This document shows positions 26,777-35,267 of a stretch of 64,000 bases of DNA, piece after piece. The notes under the pieces are model-generated. The model worked only from the letters and a program-made list of their open reading frames with translations. It did not search any database and was not told where the DNA came from. The stretch is taken from assembly GCA_023475105.1 (NCBI GenBank), contig JAMCWJ010000012.1:1-64000 (forward strand), read 5' to 3'. The DNA comes from Nitrospirota bacterium (GTDB taxonomy: Bacteria > Nitrospirota > Thermodesulfovibrionia > Thermodesulfovibrionales > UBA9159). A program made the position numbers and the translations under genes. The first letter of the stretch is position 1. Every line of letters begins with the position of its first letter.

Positions 26777-29112
26777 ACCTTGAATGGATTAGGTCCCATT
26801 GCCTTAAGGTCTCTCATATAGGAATTTACCAACTCCACATACCTTCCGGAGTCCCGTATTTCCAGATGCTCGAAGCGCACCCTCTCCGGCTCGATCATCA
26901 TCTTCTTCAGTTTATCGGCTAAATCACCACTGCGGGTCTTGACAAGCTGATTGCCCCTGACAGAGTGGCACTGGCCGTCTTTGCAGCCGGCGATCAAAAT
27001 GCCGTCGATACCGAAAGAGAGGGCATCGGCCAGGAGGGCGTTGTTTACCGAGCCGGCGCAGGGGACTTTTATAAAAAAGACATTCGCAGGGATCACGGCA
27101 TCGGAATCAGCCGCTTCCCTCGCCGCGTGATAGGCATCGTTCTTACAGAGAAAGGCGAGGATAACGGGCTCTTCCTTCGGCAGCGAAGATACCTTAATCG
27201 CCTGGATCTGGGCCGCAGTCTGTTTGATCGTGAAATGACGGAGAGATATGGCGGTCAAAGGGCAGGTTCCCATGCAGTTTCCGCACTGGCGACATCTTGC
27301 AAGGTCGGGGGTCGGGAACCCCTCGGAGTCGAAGTAATACGCCGAAAAAGGACAGTCCTCCATACAGCGCTTACACTTGTCGCACTTGGTCTTGTCAACC
27401 AGGGGGTGCGTGGGTTCAACAAGAAATGTCCCGTCGATAAACTGCAGCGCTTCGACCATCGCCCGATGAGTTGATTCAATGGACTGCCCAACATTCATCG
27501 GCCCGCGACAGGCGCCGCCCACATAGATTCCGGCCCTCTGGCTCTCTTCCGGATGGCATTGGAGATGCGATTCAAAAAACCCGAAATTGTTTCGGGGAAG
27601 GTTGAAGAGTTCTGCTATCTCCCCGGTGCCTCCTGAAGGGGCCATACCCCCTGCAAGCACCAGCAGATCGAGACTGAGGGTTACCTCCTTGCCGGAGAGA
27701 GTGTCCTCGGCCCTTATCTTGAGTCTCCCATTTTCTCCGTCGGGTTTGACGGTCGAGGGGAGCCCGCGGATAAATATTACCTTGTCGAGAGACTTCACTC
27801 GCTGGTAAAGCTCCTCGTCAAAACCCGGCGTCCTTATGTCCTGATAAAATATCGAGAAGCGCGAATTGGGAAGTCTTTCCTTCAGAGAGAGGGCCTGCTT
27901 CAGAGAAACGGAACAGCAAACAGAAGAGCAGTAGTTGAGGTGTTTTTCGTCCCTGCTTCCGGCGCACTGTATGAAACCAACCTCTTTAAGCTCCGGAGGG
28001 TTTTCGAGCAGGCGCTCTGCTTCAAGATTGCTTATCACATTTGGATAAAGTCCGTATCCGTATTCCTCGACCTTTGACAGGGGGTATGGGTCCCAACCTG
28101 TCGTGGCAATGATCGCTCCCGCCCGCAGGGTCATGTCCGAAGGGGTTTGTTCGAGGTCCACCGAATTGGTCGGACATGCCTTCACACATTCCCTGCATTG
28201 CGGCGGGCAGTACCGACGCTCTACTACAAAGGCGGAGGGAAAGGCCATTGGGGTCGGAGAATGTATCGCCTTTTTCCCTGACTGATGCGGATTTTGAGGA
28301 AGATGTGATGTCGAATCGTCGGGTATGGTCACAGGGCATACCTCAGCGCATTTACCGCAGCCGTTACACCTTTCCTCGCTGACATACCGCGGCGCTTTCT
28401 CTATCTTCACCTCGAAGTTCCTCGGGCCGCCATCGAGACCTTTTACCCGCGAGAGAGTATGGAGTTCCAACTTGTTCGATCCCCTGAGTTTTTCGATCTC
28501 GAATTCCAATCCGCAACGGGGATCGCAGATCCGCGGGTAGAGCCTGTGGAGGGACGCAACCTTCCCCCCGACGCCGCTTTCCTTCTCTACCAGATACACC
28601 CTCTTGCCGAGCTTTACGAGGGAGGAGGCGGCATGGAGTCCGGCCACCCCCGCCCCTATAATGAGAACGGCGTCAACGGCAGGAAGGCTCACGGGCTCGA
28701 GGGCCTCGATGAGACGGGCCCTCCCAACCGCCATCTGAACCAGCATCATGACCTTCTGCGTCTGCACGGCACGATCCGGTCCTTCCTTGCCGACCCCCTG
28801 CTCCTCCACATCGCACCATTCGTGCAGGTAAGGGTTAAGTCCTTCGGCGGAAAGTTCGGCCTTGATTATCTTTTCCTGATAGGGGGAGAACCTGCCCACC
28901 CACAGGAGCCTGTTCAGGTTACCCGCTTTGAGGTCTTCCTTCACCGACACGAGGAACCCCGACCATATGTCCGCTATCACCTCACAGCGGCTCACATTCT
29001 TCATCTTGATCAGTTTCTGGACGACTGTTCCAAGATCAACTGCCCGGGCAAGTCCTCCCCCCGGATCGAATATAAATAAGCCGATTTTGGACGGAGCCTT
29101 CGTCTTCTCCAT
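26773..29112 (-). CDS. HdrA/QmoB-like FAD iron-sulfur protein with C-terminal MvhD domain
   Basis: A 779-residue flavoprotein and the hub of the Hdr unit. In order: an N-terminal domain with little similarity to known parts (1-145), the FAD site VLIIGAGVAGLHAASSLVKL (about 148-168), ferredoxin clusters CNGCGKCAEVCPV and CPPQCRECVKACP, a second flavoprotein part, two [4Fe-4S] motifs CDKCKRCMEDCPF and CRQCGNCMGTCPL (about 580-625), and an MvhD-like [2Fe-2S] domain (FLCKND...KVPCAGSVN...AGCKDGQCH). This is the layout of QmoB and of HdrA-MvhD fusions. A partner QmoA is missing. Its ATG shares an A with the aprB stop (TAATG), tying it translationally to aprAB. Confidence 0.88.
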   Translation of the reverse strand: MEKTKAPSKIGLFIFDPGGGLARAVDLGTVVQKLIKMKNVSRCEVIADIWSGFLVSVKEDLKAGNLNRLLWVGRFSPYQEKIIKAELSAEGLNPYLHEWCDVEEQGVGKEGPDRAVQTQKVMMLVQMAVGRARLIEALEPVSLPAVDAVLIIGAGVAGLHAASSLVKLGKRVYLVEKESGVGGKVASLHRLYPRICDPRCGLEFEIEKLRGSNKLELHTLSRVKGLDGGPRNFEVKIEKAPRYVSEERCNGCGKCAEVCPVTIPDDSTSHLPQNPHQSGKKAIHSPTPMAFPSAFVVERRYCPPQCRECVKACPTNSVDLEQTPSDMTLRAGAIIATTGWDPYPLSKVEEYGYGLYPNVISNLEAERLLENPPELKEVGFIQCAGSRDEKHLNYCSSVCCSVSLKQALSLKERLPNSRFSIFYQDIRTPGFDEELYQRVKSLDKVIFIRGLPSTVKPDGENGRLKIRAEDTLSGKEVTLSLDLLVLAGGMAPSGGTGEIAELFNLPRNNFGFFESHLQCHPEESQRAGIYVGGACRGPMNVGQSIESTHRAMVEALQFIDGTFLVEPTHPLVDKTKCDKCKRCMEDCPFSAYYFDSEGFPTPDLARCRQCGNCMGTCPLTAISLRHFTIKQTAAQIQAIKVSSLPKEEPVILAFLCKNDAYHAAREAADSDAVIPANVFFIKVPCAGSVNNALLADALSFGIDGILIAGCKDGQCHSVRGNQLVKTRSGDLADKLKKMMIEPERVRFEHLEIRDSGRYVELVNSYMRDLKAMGPNPFKV

Positions 29113-29438
29113 TAATCGTCGCTGCCCCGGTTTCTATACTGGTACCTCTCAACCTTTCCGTTAAGGTCTATACATGTCCAGGTGATTGTGTTCGTTCCCA
29201 TCATCGGGATGAGCCTTGCCACATGATATCCCAATTGATAGGGAATCCTGGTCTCAAGCGCTCCCTTGGGGCATGCCTTTATGCAGGACATACAGTCCCA
29301 GCAATCGCGCGGCATCCTGCAAAAGGCCTTTTGGTCTTCGCCGAGATGCATAAGGTCCCCAGGGCAGACCTGTTCACAGAGAGACTCTTTCTCGGCTTTG
29401 CAGCCATCACATTTTTCACGGTCTACTTTCGGCGGCAT
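29112..29438 (-). CDS. aprB: AprB-like ferredoxin subunit (short form)
   Basis: Beta subunit type of adenylylsulfate reductase, carrying electrons to the flavoprotein AprA. The 108 residues have both [4Fe-4S] motifs (CDGCKAEKESLCEQVCP and CWDCMSCIKACPKGAL) and the central LGYHVARLIPMMGTNTITW block of AprB. Known AprB proteins are about 145-165 residues; the C-terminal tail that wraps around AprA is largely absent here. It follows aprA by 19 nt, the reverse of the usual aprB-aprA order, and is coupled to the HdrA-like gene by TAATG. A related oxidoreductase with another substrate is possible. Confidence 0.8.
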   Translation of the reverse strand: MPPKVDREKCDGCKAEKESLCEQVCPGDLMHLGEDQKAFCRMPRDCWDCMSCIKACPKGALETRIPYQLGYHVARLIPMMGTNTITWTCIDLNGKVERYQYRNRGSDD

Positions 29439-29457
29439 AATTTATTCTCCTCCTTTC

Positions 29458-31215
29458 TTAGGGTTTTGTTCTATCGCCCGGAATTATTTGCTCATAGGGA
29501 CGTGTAGACATCTGGATTTCTCCGGTCTTTTGGTCCCGTCTGCTTTCCACAAAACAGTCGAGTTTCGGGTCCACGTCAGGATAATCCATACGGGTCTGCC
29601 ATCCCGGCCAGCGGGTCTCTTTCCTGTATTTGAGATGATGAACAAGGACCTCTGCCACATCGAGACGATCAATGACCTCGAGGGCATTCATCAATTCGTG
29701 AAGGTCCTTTGCATAGAGGTATTTCGTCTGGTCCTTGAGCATCTTAAGGTTTTTGAGCGCATGGTCCAACCTCTCCTCATTCATCCTGTAAAACTGGTGA
29801 ATTCCCCCTGCATACTCGTCCATCAGCCTCTGCATCCGCTCTTCCATCTCTATACCGGTAACTCCGTCATACTCAGGTCCCCTCAAAAGAGGAGCAAAAA
29901 CCCGTTCTTTCTCTTTTTCGACCTGTGCCTTATCGAGGGCAGGCAGCTTGACGTTCTTTACGTACTCGACAGCGCCTCTCGCTGCCAGTCGCCCTTCGGC
30001 CCCGCATCCGCCGACGAACTTGTTGGGGTTGCCCCCAGCTGTTTCTCCTGCCGCGAAAAGCCCGGGGGTAGTAGTCATCCTGTTGATATCCACCCAGTAA
30101 CCGCTGCCGGTATGACCGCCGACAATGTAGGGGTCGCTGCCGTAGATCTCTACGGGCTCCTTTGTGATATCATGACCGCGGCTGGCCAAAAACAACACAA
30201 AACTCGGTCGCTCGTTGAGGAGGTCTTCCCTTAAATCCTTTGCATCTTCCTGGCTCAACACAGTGGTATCCACATAGGTGGGTCCCCTTCCCTCGAGCCA
30301 CTCCGTCATGGGCGCATTGAGACGGTAGAATCGGGCGGCCTTGTCTCCCCCCTTGTCGGCATACCGGACCTGCATTACACGCTCGCCTTTGGCATTGGTG
30401 ATAAGGCATCCGAAGGCCACGGAAAGCGTATCGACCGGCCCGCTGAAATCCTTTGTCCTGGTCGCCACCCATCTCTGTTCGAGAGAACTCATCTCGGCGC
30501 CGGCACGGATACCCATCGCGTAGCCTGTTCCGACATTGAAGGGACACATCCATGTCTGATGATGTGCGCCGGAGTAATCGGTCGTCGGCGATTTATAAAT
30601 GCCGCAGGCCCCGCCGGTCGAAACGATGGTCGCTTTGGCGCGGATCACGTAGAACTTTCCATCCCTCACCCCGATACCCATGGCGCCGATACACCTGTCA
30701 CCATCCATTAATAAATTTGTGGCCACCACGCGGTTGAGAACCTGCGCTCCCATTTCCATGGCCTTTTCCGCCATTATCGGCTTGAGTTGCTCGCCGTGGA
30801 TCGAAACATCGAAGCGTCCCCTGAGCTGTTTGTGTCCTTCCTCGTCTTTGACGAAAGGGAGTCCCCATTCTTCGAGCATATCGACCGTCTCGTTCAATAT
30901 CTTCGCATTACTCAGGGCGAGGTCCTCACGGATGGGTCCTCCGCCTACCTGCGCCCGGCTCCACTTCACGAGACTTTCCGGGGTCTCCCCCTTGTCCGTA
31001 CGGAGATACGTATTGATCGCATCCATGCCGGCCGCTGTTGCGCCGCTTCTGCTGATGTGCGCCTTTTCCATGATGGTGACCTTCAGGGAGGGGTTCTTTG
31101 TCTTTGCCTCGACAGCGGCGAAACAACCGGCATTGCCTCCACCGACGATCAGCAAGTCTGTTTCAATCATCTCTGACTGAATCTCGTTGAAGTCTTTCGG
31201 AATCGTCTGAGCCAT
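29458..31215 (-). CDS. aprA: AprA-like flavoprotein (adenylylsulfate reductase alpha, short form)
   Basis: FAD oxidoreductase of the succinate dehydrogenase/AprA superfamily, best matching the alpha subunit of APS reductase (APS to sulfite and AMP). The FAD site LLIVGGGNAGCFAAVEA lies at about 21-37. Positions equivalent to the catalytic residues of Archaeoglobus AprA appear kept: Asn in AINTYL (N68), Trp in QTWMCPF (W222), Arg in ATRTKDF (R253) and His in VGGHTGS (H368). At 585 residues it is about 60-80 shorter than typical AprA. A strong AAAGGAGGAG precedes the ATG, and a 16-bp palindrome lies about 70 bp upstream. It leads the apr-hdr operon, downstream of a Crp/Fnr gene. Substrate identity is inferred, not certain. 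Confidence 0.82.
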   Translation of the reverse strand: MAQTIPKDFNEIQSEMIETDLLIVGGGNAGCFAAVEAKTKNPSLKVTIMEKAHISRSGATAAGMDAINTYLRTDKGETPESLVKWSRAQVGGGPIREDLALSNAKILNETVDMLEEWGLPFVKDEEGHKQLRGRFDVSIHGEQLKPIMAEKAMEMGAQVLNRVVATNLLMDGDRCIGAMGIGVRDGKFYVIRAKATIVSTGGACGIYKSPTTDYSGAHHQTWMCPFNVGTGYAMGIRAGAEMSSLEQRWVATRTKDFSGPVDTLSVAFGCLITNAKGERVMQVRYADKGGDKAARFYRLNAPMTEWLEGRGPTYVDTTVLSQEDAKDLREDLLNERPSFVLFLASRGHDITKEPVEIYGSDPYIVGGHTGSGYWVDINRMTTTPGLFAAGETAGGNPNKFVGGCGAEGRLAARGAVEYVKNVKLPALDKAQVEKEKERVFAPLLRGPEYDGVTGIEMEERMQRLMDEYAGGIHQFYRMNEERLDHALKNLKMLKDQTKYLYAKDLHELMNALEVIDRLDVAEVLVHHLKYRKETRWPGWQTRMDYPDVDPKLDCFVESRRDQKTGEIQMSTRPYEQIIPGDRTKP

Positions 31216-31282
31216 TTTCTCCTCCTTTTGATGAAAACTTTTCTATCTTTAGCTAAGAGTATCTTTTTTCTTCAGGAAAGTC

Positions 31283-31298
31283 TGTCCCGTAAAGGACA
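31283..31298. promoter_or_regulatory. Operator-like palindrome upstream of aprA
   Basis: TGTCC-N6-GGACA (TGTCCCGTAAAGGACA on the plus strand) lies 68 bp upstream of the aprA ATG and 30 bp behind the crp/fnr gene. The spacing and length suit a Crp/Fnr-family dimer, so autoregulated control of the apr-hdr operon by the neighbouring regulator is possible. Confidence 0.4.
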
Positions 31299-31327
31299 TG
31301 AAAGAAAAGTATCGGGCGCGGGGGAAA

Positions 31328-32017
31328 CTAATCTATGGACCGGAGCATCTTGGAGAGCTTTTGCGGATCGAGAATTACCATTTTTTTGCCGCTGCACCGG
31401 ATTGAGCCGTCCTTAACGAAGTTATTCAATGCCTCGGTGACCCTCTGACGGGTGGCGCCGATCATGTCTGCCAACTCTTGATGGGTAAACTTTCTTTCGA
31501 TCGTTATTCGCCCTTCAGTCTCCACCCCGCAGAGATCTCCAAGGCTCAGAAGAAGCTGGGCCAGCCGGCTTCTGAGGTCCTGAAAGTGTAATGCATTCAG
31601 GGACACACCGAGGCGCCTCATTCTGGCAGCCAGGATCTTTATCACTATCAAGGCTATTCTGGGATTCCTCTGTATCAGCTCTTCAAAGACTGTACGCTTT
31701 ATCAGAAATATCGTAGTGGGCTCCACCGCTTCGGCAAAACACATCCGCTCTTCTCCTCCAAAGGCCTCGGCAAGACCGAAAAACTCACCCCGATAACGAA
31801 ACCAGAAGATCGACTCCCTCCCACTTTCGGCAAGATCATAAATCTTTACCGTCCCCGCCTGAATGAGATAAACGGCATCCACGGGGTCCTCCGATGAAAA
31901 GACACAGGAACCTTTCTCAACGCTTTTCCTGACCGCATTCTTCATAAGGAATCCGATGTCCTCTTCAGACAATTCGCTAAAGAGGTCAATCCTGTCCAAA
32001 TACCATTTCTTCTCCAA
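31328..32017 (-). CDS. Crp/Fnr family transcriptional regulator
   Basis: A 229-residue regulator with an N-terminal cyclic-nucleotide-like effector domain (about 15-125, with FFGLAEAFGGEERMCFAEA), a long dimer helix, and a C-terminal winged helix (RKFTHQELADMIGATRQRVTEALNNF, positions about 175-200, quoted in parts: FTHQELADMIGATRQ and VTEALNNF). The N-terminal cysteine set of Fnr is absent, so it is not an Fnr-type iron-sulfur sensor. It lies directly upstream of aprA on the same strand and is the most likely regulator of the apr-hdr genes. Effector unknown. Confidence 0.88.
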   Translation of the reverse strand: MEKKWYLDRIDLFSELSEEDIGFLMKNAVRKSVEKGSCVFSSEDPVDAVYLIQAGTVKIYDLAESGRESIFWFRYRGEFFGLAEAFGGEERMCFAEAVEPTTIFLIKRTVFEELIQRNPRIALIVIKILAARMRRLGVSLNALHFQDLRSRLAQLLLSLGDLCGVETEGRITIERKFTHQELADMIGATRQRVTEALNNFVKDGSIRCSGKKMVILDPQKLSKMLRSID

Positions 32018-32079
32018 TAGCTGCTCCGTTTATGTTTTCCGCCGCGGACCTCAATCAAAGAATACTCTAAATCCCCCAT

Positions 32080-32115
32080 AAAAACAAAGTTGGGAGCTTC
32101 AGTCTCCCAACTTTG
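32080..32115 (-). terminator. Rho-independent terminator of the DASS transporter gene
   Basis: A perfect 12-bp stem CAAAGTTGGGAG/CTCCCAACTTTG with a 7-nt loop (32085-32115) is followed on the minus strand by TTTTT (32084-32080). It lies 44 bp behind the transporter stop and separates it from the crp/fnr-apr-hdr genes. Confidence 0.85.
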
Positions 32116-32158
32116 ACCAGACCTCTATCAAAGGAGCCACCGGCCGGTTCTTACGGGA

Positions 32159-33670
32159 TTATAGCGGATACCCTATCAACGAAAGCCAGGCAGTCTGGAC
32201 GACCAAGACATAAATATTCGCTATTACCGAAAGCCCGGTCCCGAACCTGACCGCCGTCCATCCCGATGCCCCTGAAGCGCCCCAGGCGATGAGGAATGCA
32301 GTGATGGATATCGGCAGGAAGAACGCATAACTCAGGCAGTTTGTCAGAACTAAAGAGAACGGCAATATATTGAGGTTAAGTGTTTTGGCCATCCCGACCA
32401 ATAAAGGGATGAAGGCTGTGCCCATCGCAACAGCGCTCACTATCCCGGCCCTTGCTATCTGCAGCGCAACTGCGAGAACACCCATCATGAGAAGGGTCGG
32501 AAGACCTAAACCTCGTATCGGCTCTACGATAATGTTGGAGAGCCAAGCTACAGTTCCCACATCATACAGTATGGTGCCCAAAGAGATTGCGCCCCCAAGC
32601 AACACCCAGGTGTCCCACATGATATGTTGATTCACCTTCTTGAAATCGATCTTCCCCCAGGGCATGAACAGCAATGCCGCTGTTATTAATGCCACCATTC
32701 CCGATTTTATGTGGTGCAATCCCTCCGTCATCCAGAGGACCAGGCCTGTCAAAATACAGACAACCGCCCAGACCTCTCCCGGACTTATCTTGCCTAATTC
32801 TTTCGCAAGTTTCGGAAGCTCTTCTCTTGCGCCCGGTATTTCGAGCTTCCACAGCTTGAAGTAGGTGAAAACGTACCAGAACATTATAGGAAGGAGTCCC
32901 CAGAGAGGAAGGTTAAGCCAAAACCACTTCATCCATGAAATATAGATCCCTTCCGATTCAAGTTGACCAGCCAATATTACATTCGGAAAGTGGCTCGTCA
33001 GAATACACACACCGGTAAAAAGGGGTGTCAATCCGGGTGTCTGGAGCAGCAGGGCGGTATTGATCCTTTTAACCTCGGGCAGATGTTCTTTTCCATTCAT
33101 CAATGTGCCGATAGCCTTGGTAACAGGCAAAAAAAGCGCGGTTTCAGAAACAGTCGGCAGAACTGAGCCGACAGCTACGTCTGCCAGTCCAAGGCCTGTC
33201 TGAATTCTTGTTACCTTGCTTGACTTCATCTTAGTGACTATCGTCATGGCGATTCTTTTCCCGAGAGGCGTTCCCATCATGATGCCTGCAATTACGAAAG
33301 CCCCGCCTGCCAGGAAGAATATGTCGGTCGAAAATGCCTTGAAAGCCACACCCGGTTTGATTCCGGCAAACAGTACAACGAGCAACGGGGCTGAAAAACC
33401 CACAATAGCCTTTGGAAGGGCGTCTGTAACCATAATAGTGATGAACCAGAGAAAGACGCCCAAAACAGATTGGGAAGTGGGCCTTAAGCCGGGAAGGGTT
33501 GGACCGAAATGGCATAGACAGAGGATAGCAAAGGCGAGTATTAGTCCAAATATCGCCATCTTAGGCTTGCCCACCTCCTTCTCTTCCGCCTCTTCAATGG
33601 CCTTCATCTTCTCTTCCAAGAATGTTTCTTCAGCAGAACCCTTTTCTTCCATCTTCTTCTCCTTTTTCAT
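32159..33670 (-). CDS. DASS/SLC13 family anion transporter
   Basis: A 503-residue membrane protein with about eleven to twelve hydrophobic helices and a charged N-terminal tail (first 35 residues). Family blocks are TDALPKAIVGFSAPLLVV, VLPTVSETALFLPVTKAIG and WVLLGGAISLGTILYDVG. DASS proteins import sulfate, dicarboxylates or related anions with Na+ or H+. Position next to the apr-hdr genes makes sulfate or an organic sulfur anion a reasonable guess, but a C4-dicarboxylate cannot be excluded. It follows the PhnD-like gene by 15 bp and ends in a strong terminator. Confidence 0.85.
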   Translation of the reverse strand: MKKEKKMEEKGSAEETFLEEKMKAIEEAEEKEVGKPKMAIFGLILAFAILCLCHFGPTLPGLRPTSQSVLGVFLWFITIMVTDALPKAIVGFSAPLLVVLFAGIKPGVAFKAFSTDIFFLAGGAFVIAGIMMGTPLGKRIAMTIVTKMKSSKVTRIQTGLGLADVAVGSVLPTVSETALFLPVTKAIGTLMNGKEHLPEVKRINTALLLQTPGLTPLFTGVCILTSHFPNVILAGQLESEGIYISWMKWFWLNLPLWGLLPIMFWYVFTYFKLWKLEIPGAREELPKLAKELGKISPGEVWAVVCILTGLVLWMTEGLHHIKSGMVALITAALLFMPWGKIDFKKVNQHIMWDTWVLLGGAISLGTILYDVGTVAWLSNIIVEPIRGLGLPTLLMMGVLAVALQIARAGIVSAVAMGTAFIPLLVGMAKTLNLNILPFSLVLTNCLSYAFFLPISITAFLIAWGASGASGWTAVRFGTGLSVIANIYVLVVQTAWLSLIGYPL

Positions 33671-33685
33671 TTTACTTCGCCCTTG

Positions 33686-34516
33686 CTAAAAAGTCCCCGC
33701 CGCCTTTGCCGCTTCCCTCATCAGGTCAAAGTCTTTGTCCGTCGTCGGGACAAATCCTTCAAGGTTTGCCTTTTTCAACGCCCTGTCGGCCTGCGCCGAG
33801 AGGGGCTTGAGCTTCAGGAAGGCGTTTTTCACCTTAGATGCCACGATTTTGTCCGTCCTCTTTGTTGTATGGACAGGCCAGTTGGGAAGGTCGATCGTTT
33901 TCCCGATTACCCTCATCATGTCCGCAAAAGCCAGTTTCTTGAAAACCGACTCCGGCATGCCGCCCGCATCAGCCTTTCCGTCCCTCACCGCTTCCCCGAC
34001 CTTCGGAGGTTTTCCGGCAAAGGAGATCCTCATATCATTCTTTGTAATCCCGACCTTCTTCAGCTCGAGCATCTGGGCAGTATAGCCGGCGGCAGAGCCG
34101 GGATCGACGAAACTGACCTTCTTCCCTTTCAGTTCCTTTATGGATTTGATAGGACTGTCTTCGGCGACTATGAAGACCCCTTTCAATTTGGTGCCTATCC
34201 CCGGTTCCGAAGCCATGGCGAGCGGTTCGATCTGCGGGACCGCCTTTTTGGTGTCAATGTAGATATTTGGGTTCGTGAACCCGATATCGAAATCCCCCGC
34301 TATCGCCTGCCGGGTGTATGTGGAGAAATCCTTCGGGATTATCAGCGTGACCTTCATCCCGGTCTCTTTCTCGATGTATTGCGCAAGCGGGGTGAACATA
34401 TCGCGGAGTTCCTTCTCGGGAAGCCTCGGAAGCAGGCCGAACCTGATTTCGGCGGCGTGACCGGCAGCCGGGATAAAGAACAGCAAAGCCAGGAAAAAAA
34501 CCGCAACCCTCTTCAT
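33686..34516 (-). CDS. PhnD-like periplasmic substrate-binding protein
   Basis: A 276-residue secreted protein with a clear signal peptide (VAVFFLALLFFIPAAGHA, cleavage after AHA-type GHA-A near residue 21). The mature part begins EIRFGLLPRLPEKELRDMF and contains DFDIGFTNPNIYID and VSFVDPGSAAGYTAQMLEL, the pattern of phosphonate/phosphite-binding PhnD proteins. Typical C-terminal sequence follows. No phnC or phnE ABC genes are nearby; it is paired instead with the DASS transporter 15 bp downstream, so it may serve as a binding protein for that carrier or for a sensor. The ligand may be an oxyanion other than phosphonate. Confidence 0.82.
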   Translation of the reverse strand: MKRVAVFFLALLFFIPAAGHAAEIRFGLLPRLPEKELRDMFTPLAQYIEKETGMKVTLIIPKDFSTYTRQAIAGDFDIGFTNPNIYIDTKKAVPQIEPLAMASEPGIGTKLKGVFIVAEDSPIKSIKELKGKKVSFVDPGSAAGYTAQMLELKKVGITKNDMRISFAGKPPKVGEAVRDGKADAGGMPESVFKKLAFADMMRVIGKTIDLPNWPVHTTKRTDKIVASKVKNAFLKLKPLSAQADRALKKANLEGFVPTTDKDFDLMREAAKAAGTF

Positions 34517-34533
34517 CTTTCCCTCCGTTTCTC

Positions 34534-34552
34534 CGGGAGAATCATTCTCCCG
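34534..34552. other. Hairpin between uspA and phnD-like genes
   Basis: CGGGAGAAT and ATTCTCCCG form a near-continuous palindrome in the 41-bp gap. There is no T-run after it on the minus strand, and the phnD-like ribosome-binding site CGGAGGG follows closely. It may limit read-through from uspA or act on the mRNA. Confidence 0.4.
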
Positions 34553-34557
34553 TCTCG

Positions 34558-34977
34558 CTATTTTATTACCAGAACATTACACCCACAATGCTCCATGACC
34601 CGCATGGAAACACTCCCGAAGAAAAACCTCTCGGTAGCGTGCTTCCCGTGAGAACCGATCACTATGAGGTTTGCCCCGATCTCGTCAGCCGCCCGAAGTA
34701 ACTCTTCGGAAGGATTGCCGTGTCTGATGATGTGCTCCGCCGCGATTCCTTTCATTGCCGATCTCCCGGCTACCTTTTTCACTGAGCCTTCCGCATCGAC
34801 GTCCATAACCTTCATGATTGCTTCACATTCGCTCGCGGAGACGTCTCCGATGCAGAGATCGGGGATCACGGTTACGATCGTAATGGACGCGCCGACTGTC
34901 CTTCCGGCGATATCGAACGCCTCTTTCAGGGCCTTATCTGCCTGCTCCGACCCGTCATATGCGATCAATATCTTCAT
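34558..34977 (-). CDS. Universal stress protein UspA family
   Basis: A 139-residue single-domain Usp with N-terminal MKILIAYDGSEQADKAL and the C-terminal ATP-loop pattern VIGSHGKHATERFFFGSVS, so nucleotide binding is likely. The ATG at 34977 has AAGGGGTG upstream; one more ATG lies 6 nt earlier. About 90-130 bp upstream is the palindromic promoter element also found before terC. It is followed by the PhnD-like and DASS genes on the same strand. Confidence 0.88.
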   Translation of the reverse strand: MKILIAYDGSEQADKALKEAFDIAGRTVGASITIVTVIPDLCIGDVSASECEAIMKVMDVDAEGSVKKVAGRSAMKGIAAEHIIRHGNPSEELLRAADEIGANLIVIGSHGKHATERFFFGSVSMRVMEHCGCNVLVIK

Positions 34978-35043
34978 AATCACCCCTTTCTGCCGCTGCT
35001 GTCGTCAAAGCAGTCAGCCATGCGCCCCCCTTCCCCTTCTTAC

Positions 35044-35084
35044 GCTATCAGATAATCCGGGAAAAGCATGTCACGCCGGTGACA
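35044..35084 (-). promoter_or_regulatory. Palindrome-containing promoter element of uspA
   Basis: On the minus strand TGTCAC-CGGC-GTGACA (35069-35084) is followed by TTCCCGGA and TATCTGATAGC (35054-35044). The same block occurs before terC. A dimer site about 30 bp ahead of a TATCTG/CTGATA -10 region fits class II activation by a Crp/Fnr-family protein. The rest of 34978-35267 shows no gene. Confidence 0.5.
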
Positions 35085-35267
35085 CAACCTAAGCTCAGGC
35101 AGCGTAGCGTTTTCGTGAAAAAGTATTGAAGAAGAAAAGACGGGGATTTGCGCGGGCGGACTACCGCGCAGACTTGCTCGTGCTTCCCTCTGCCGGGTCG
35201 ATGATAGATGCACGGCGCGTGCTCACTGCCGTCGTCATTGATCGCATCCCTGTCATCGTCGCAAAAA

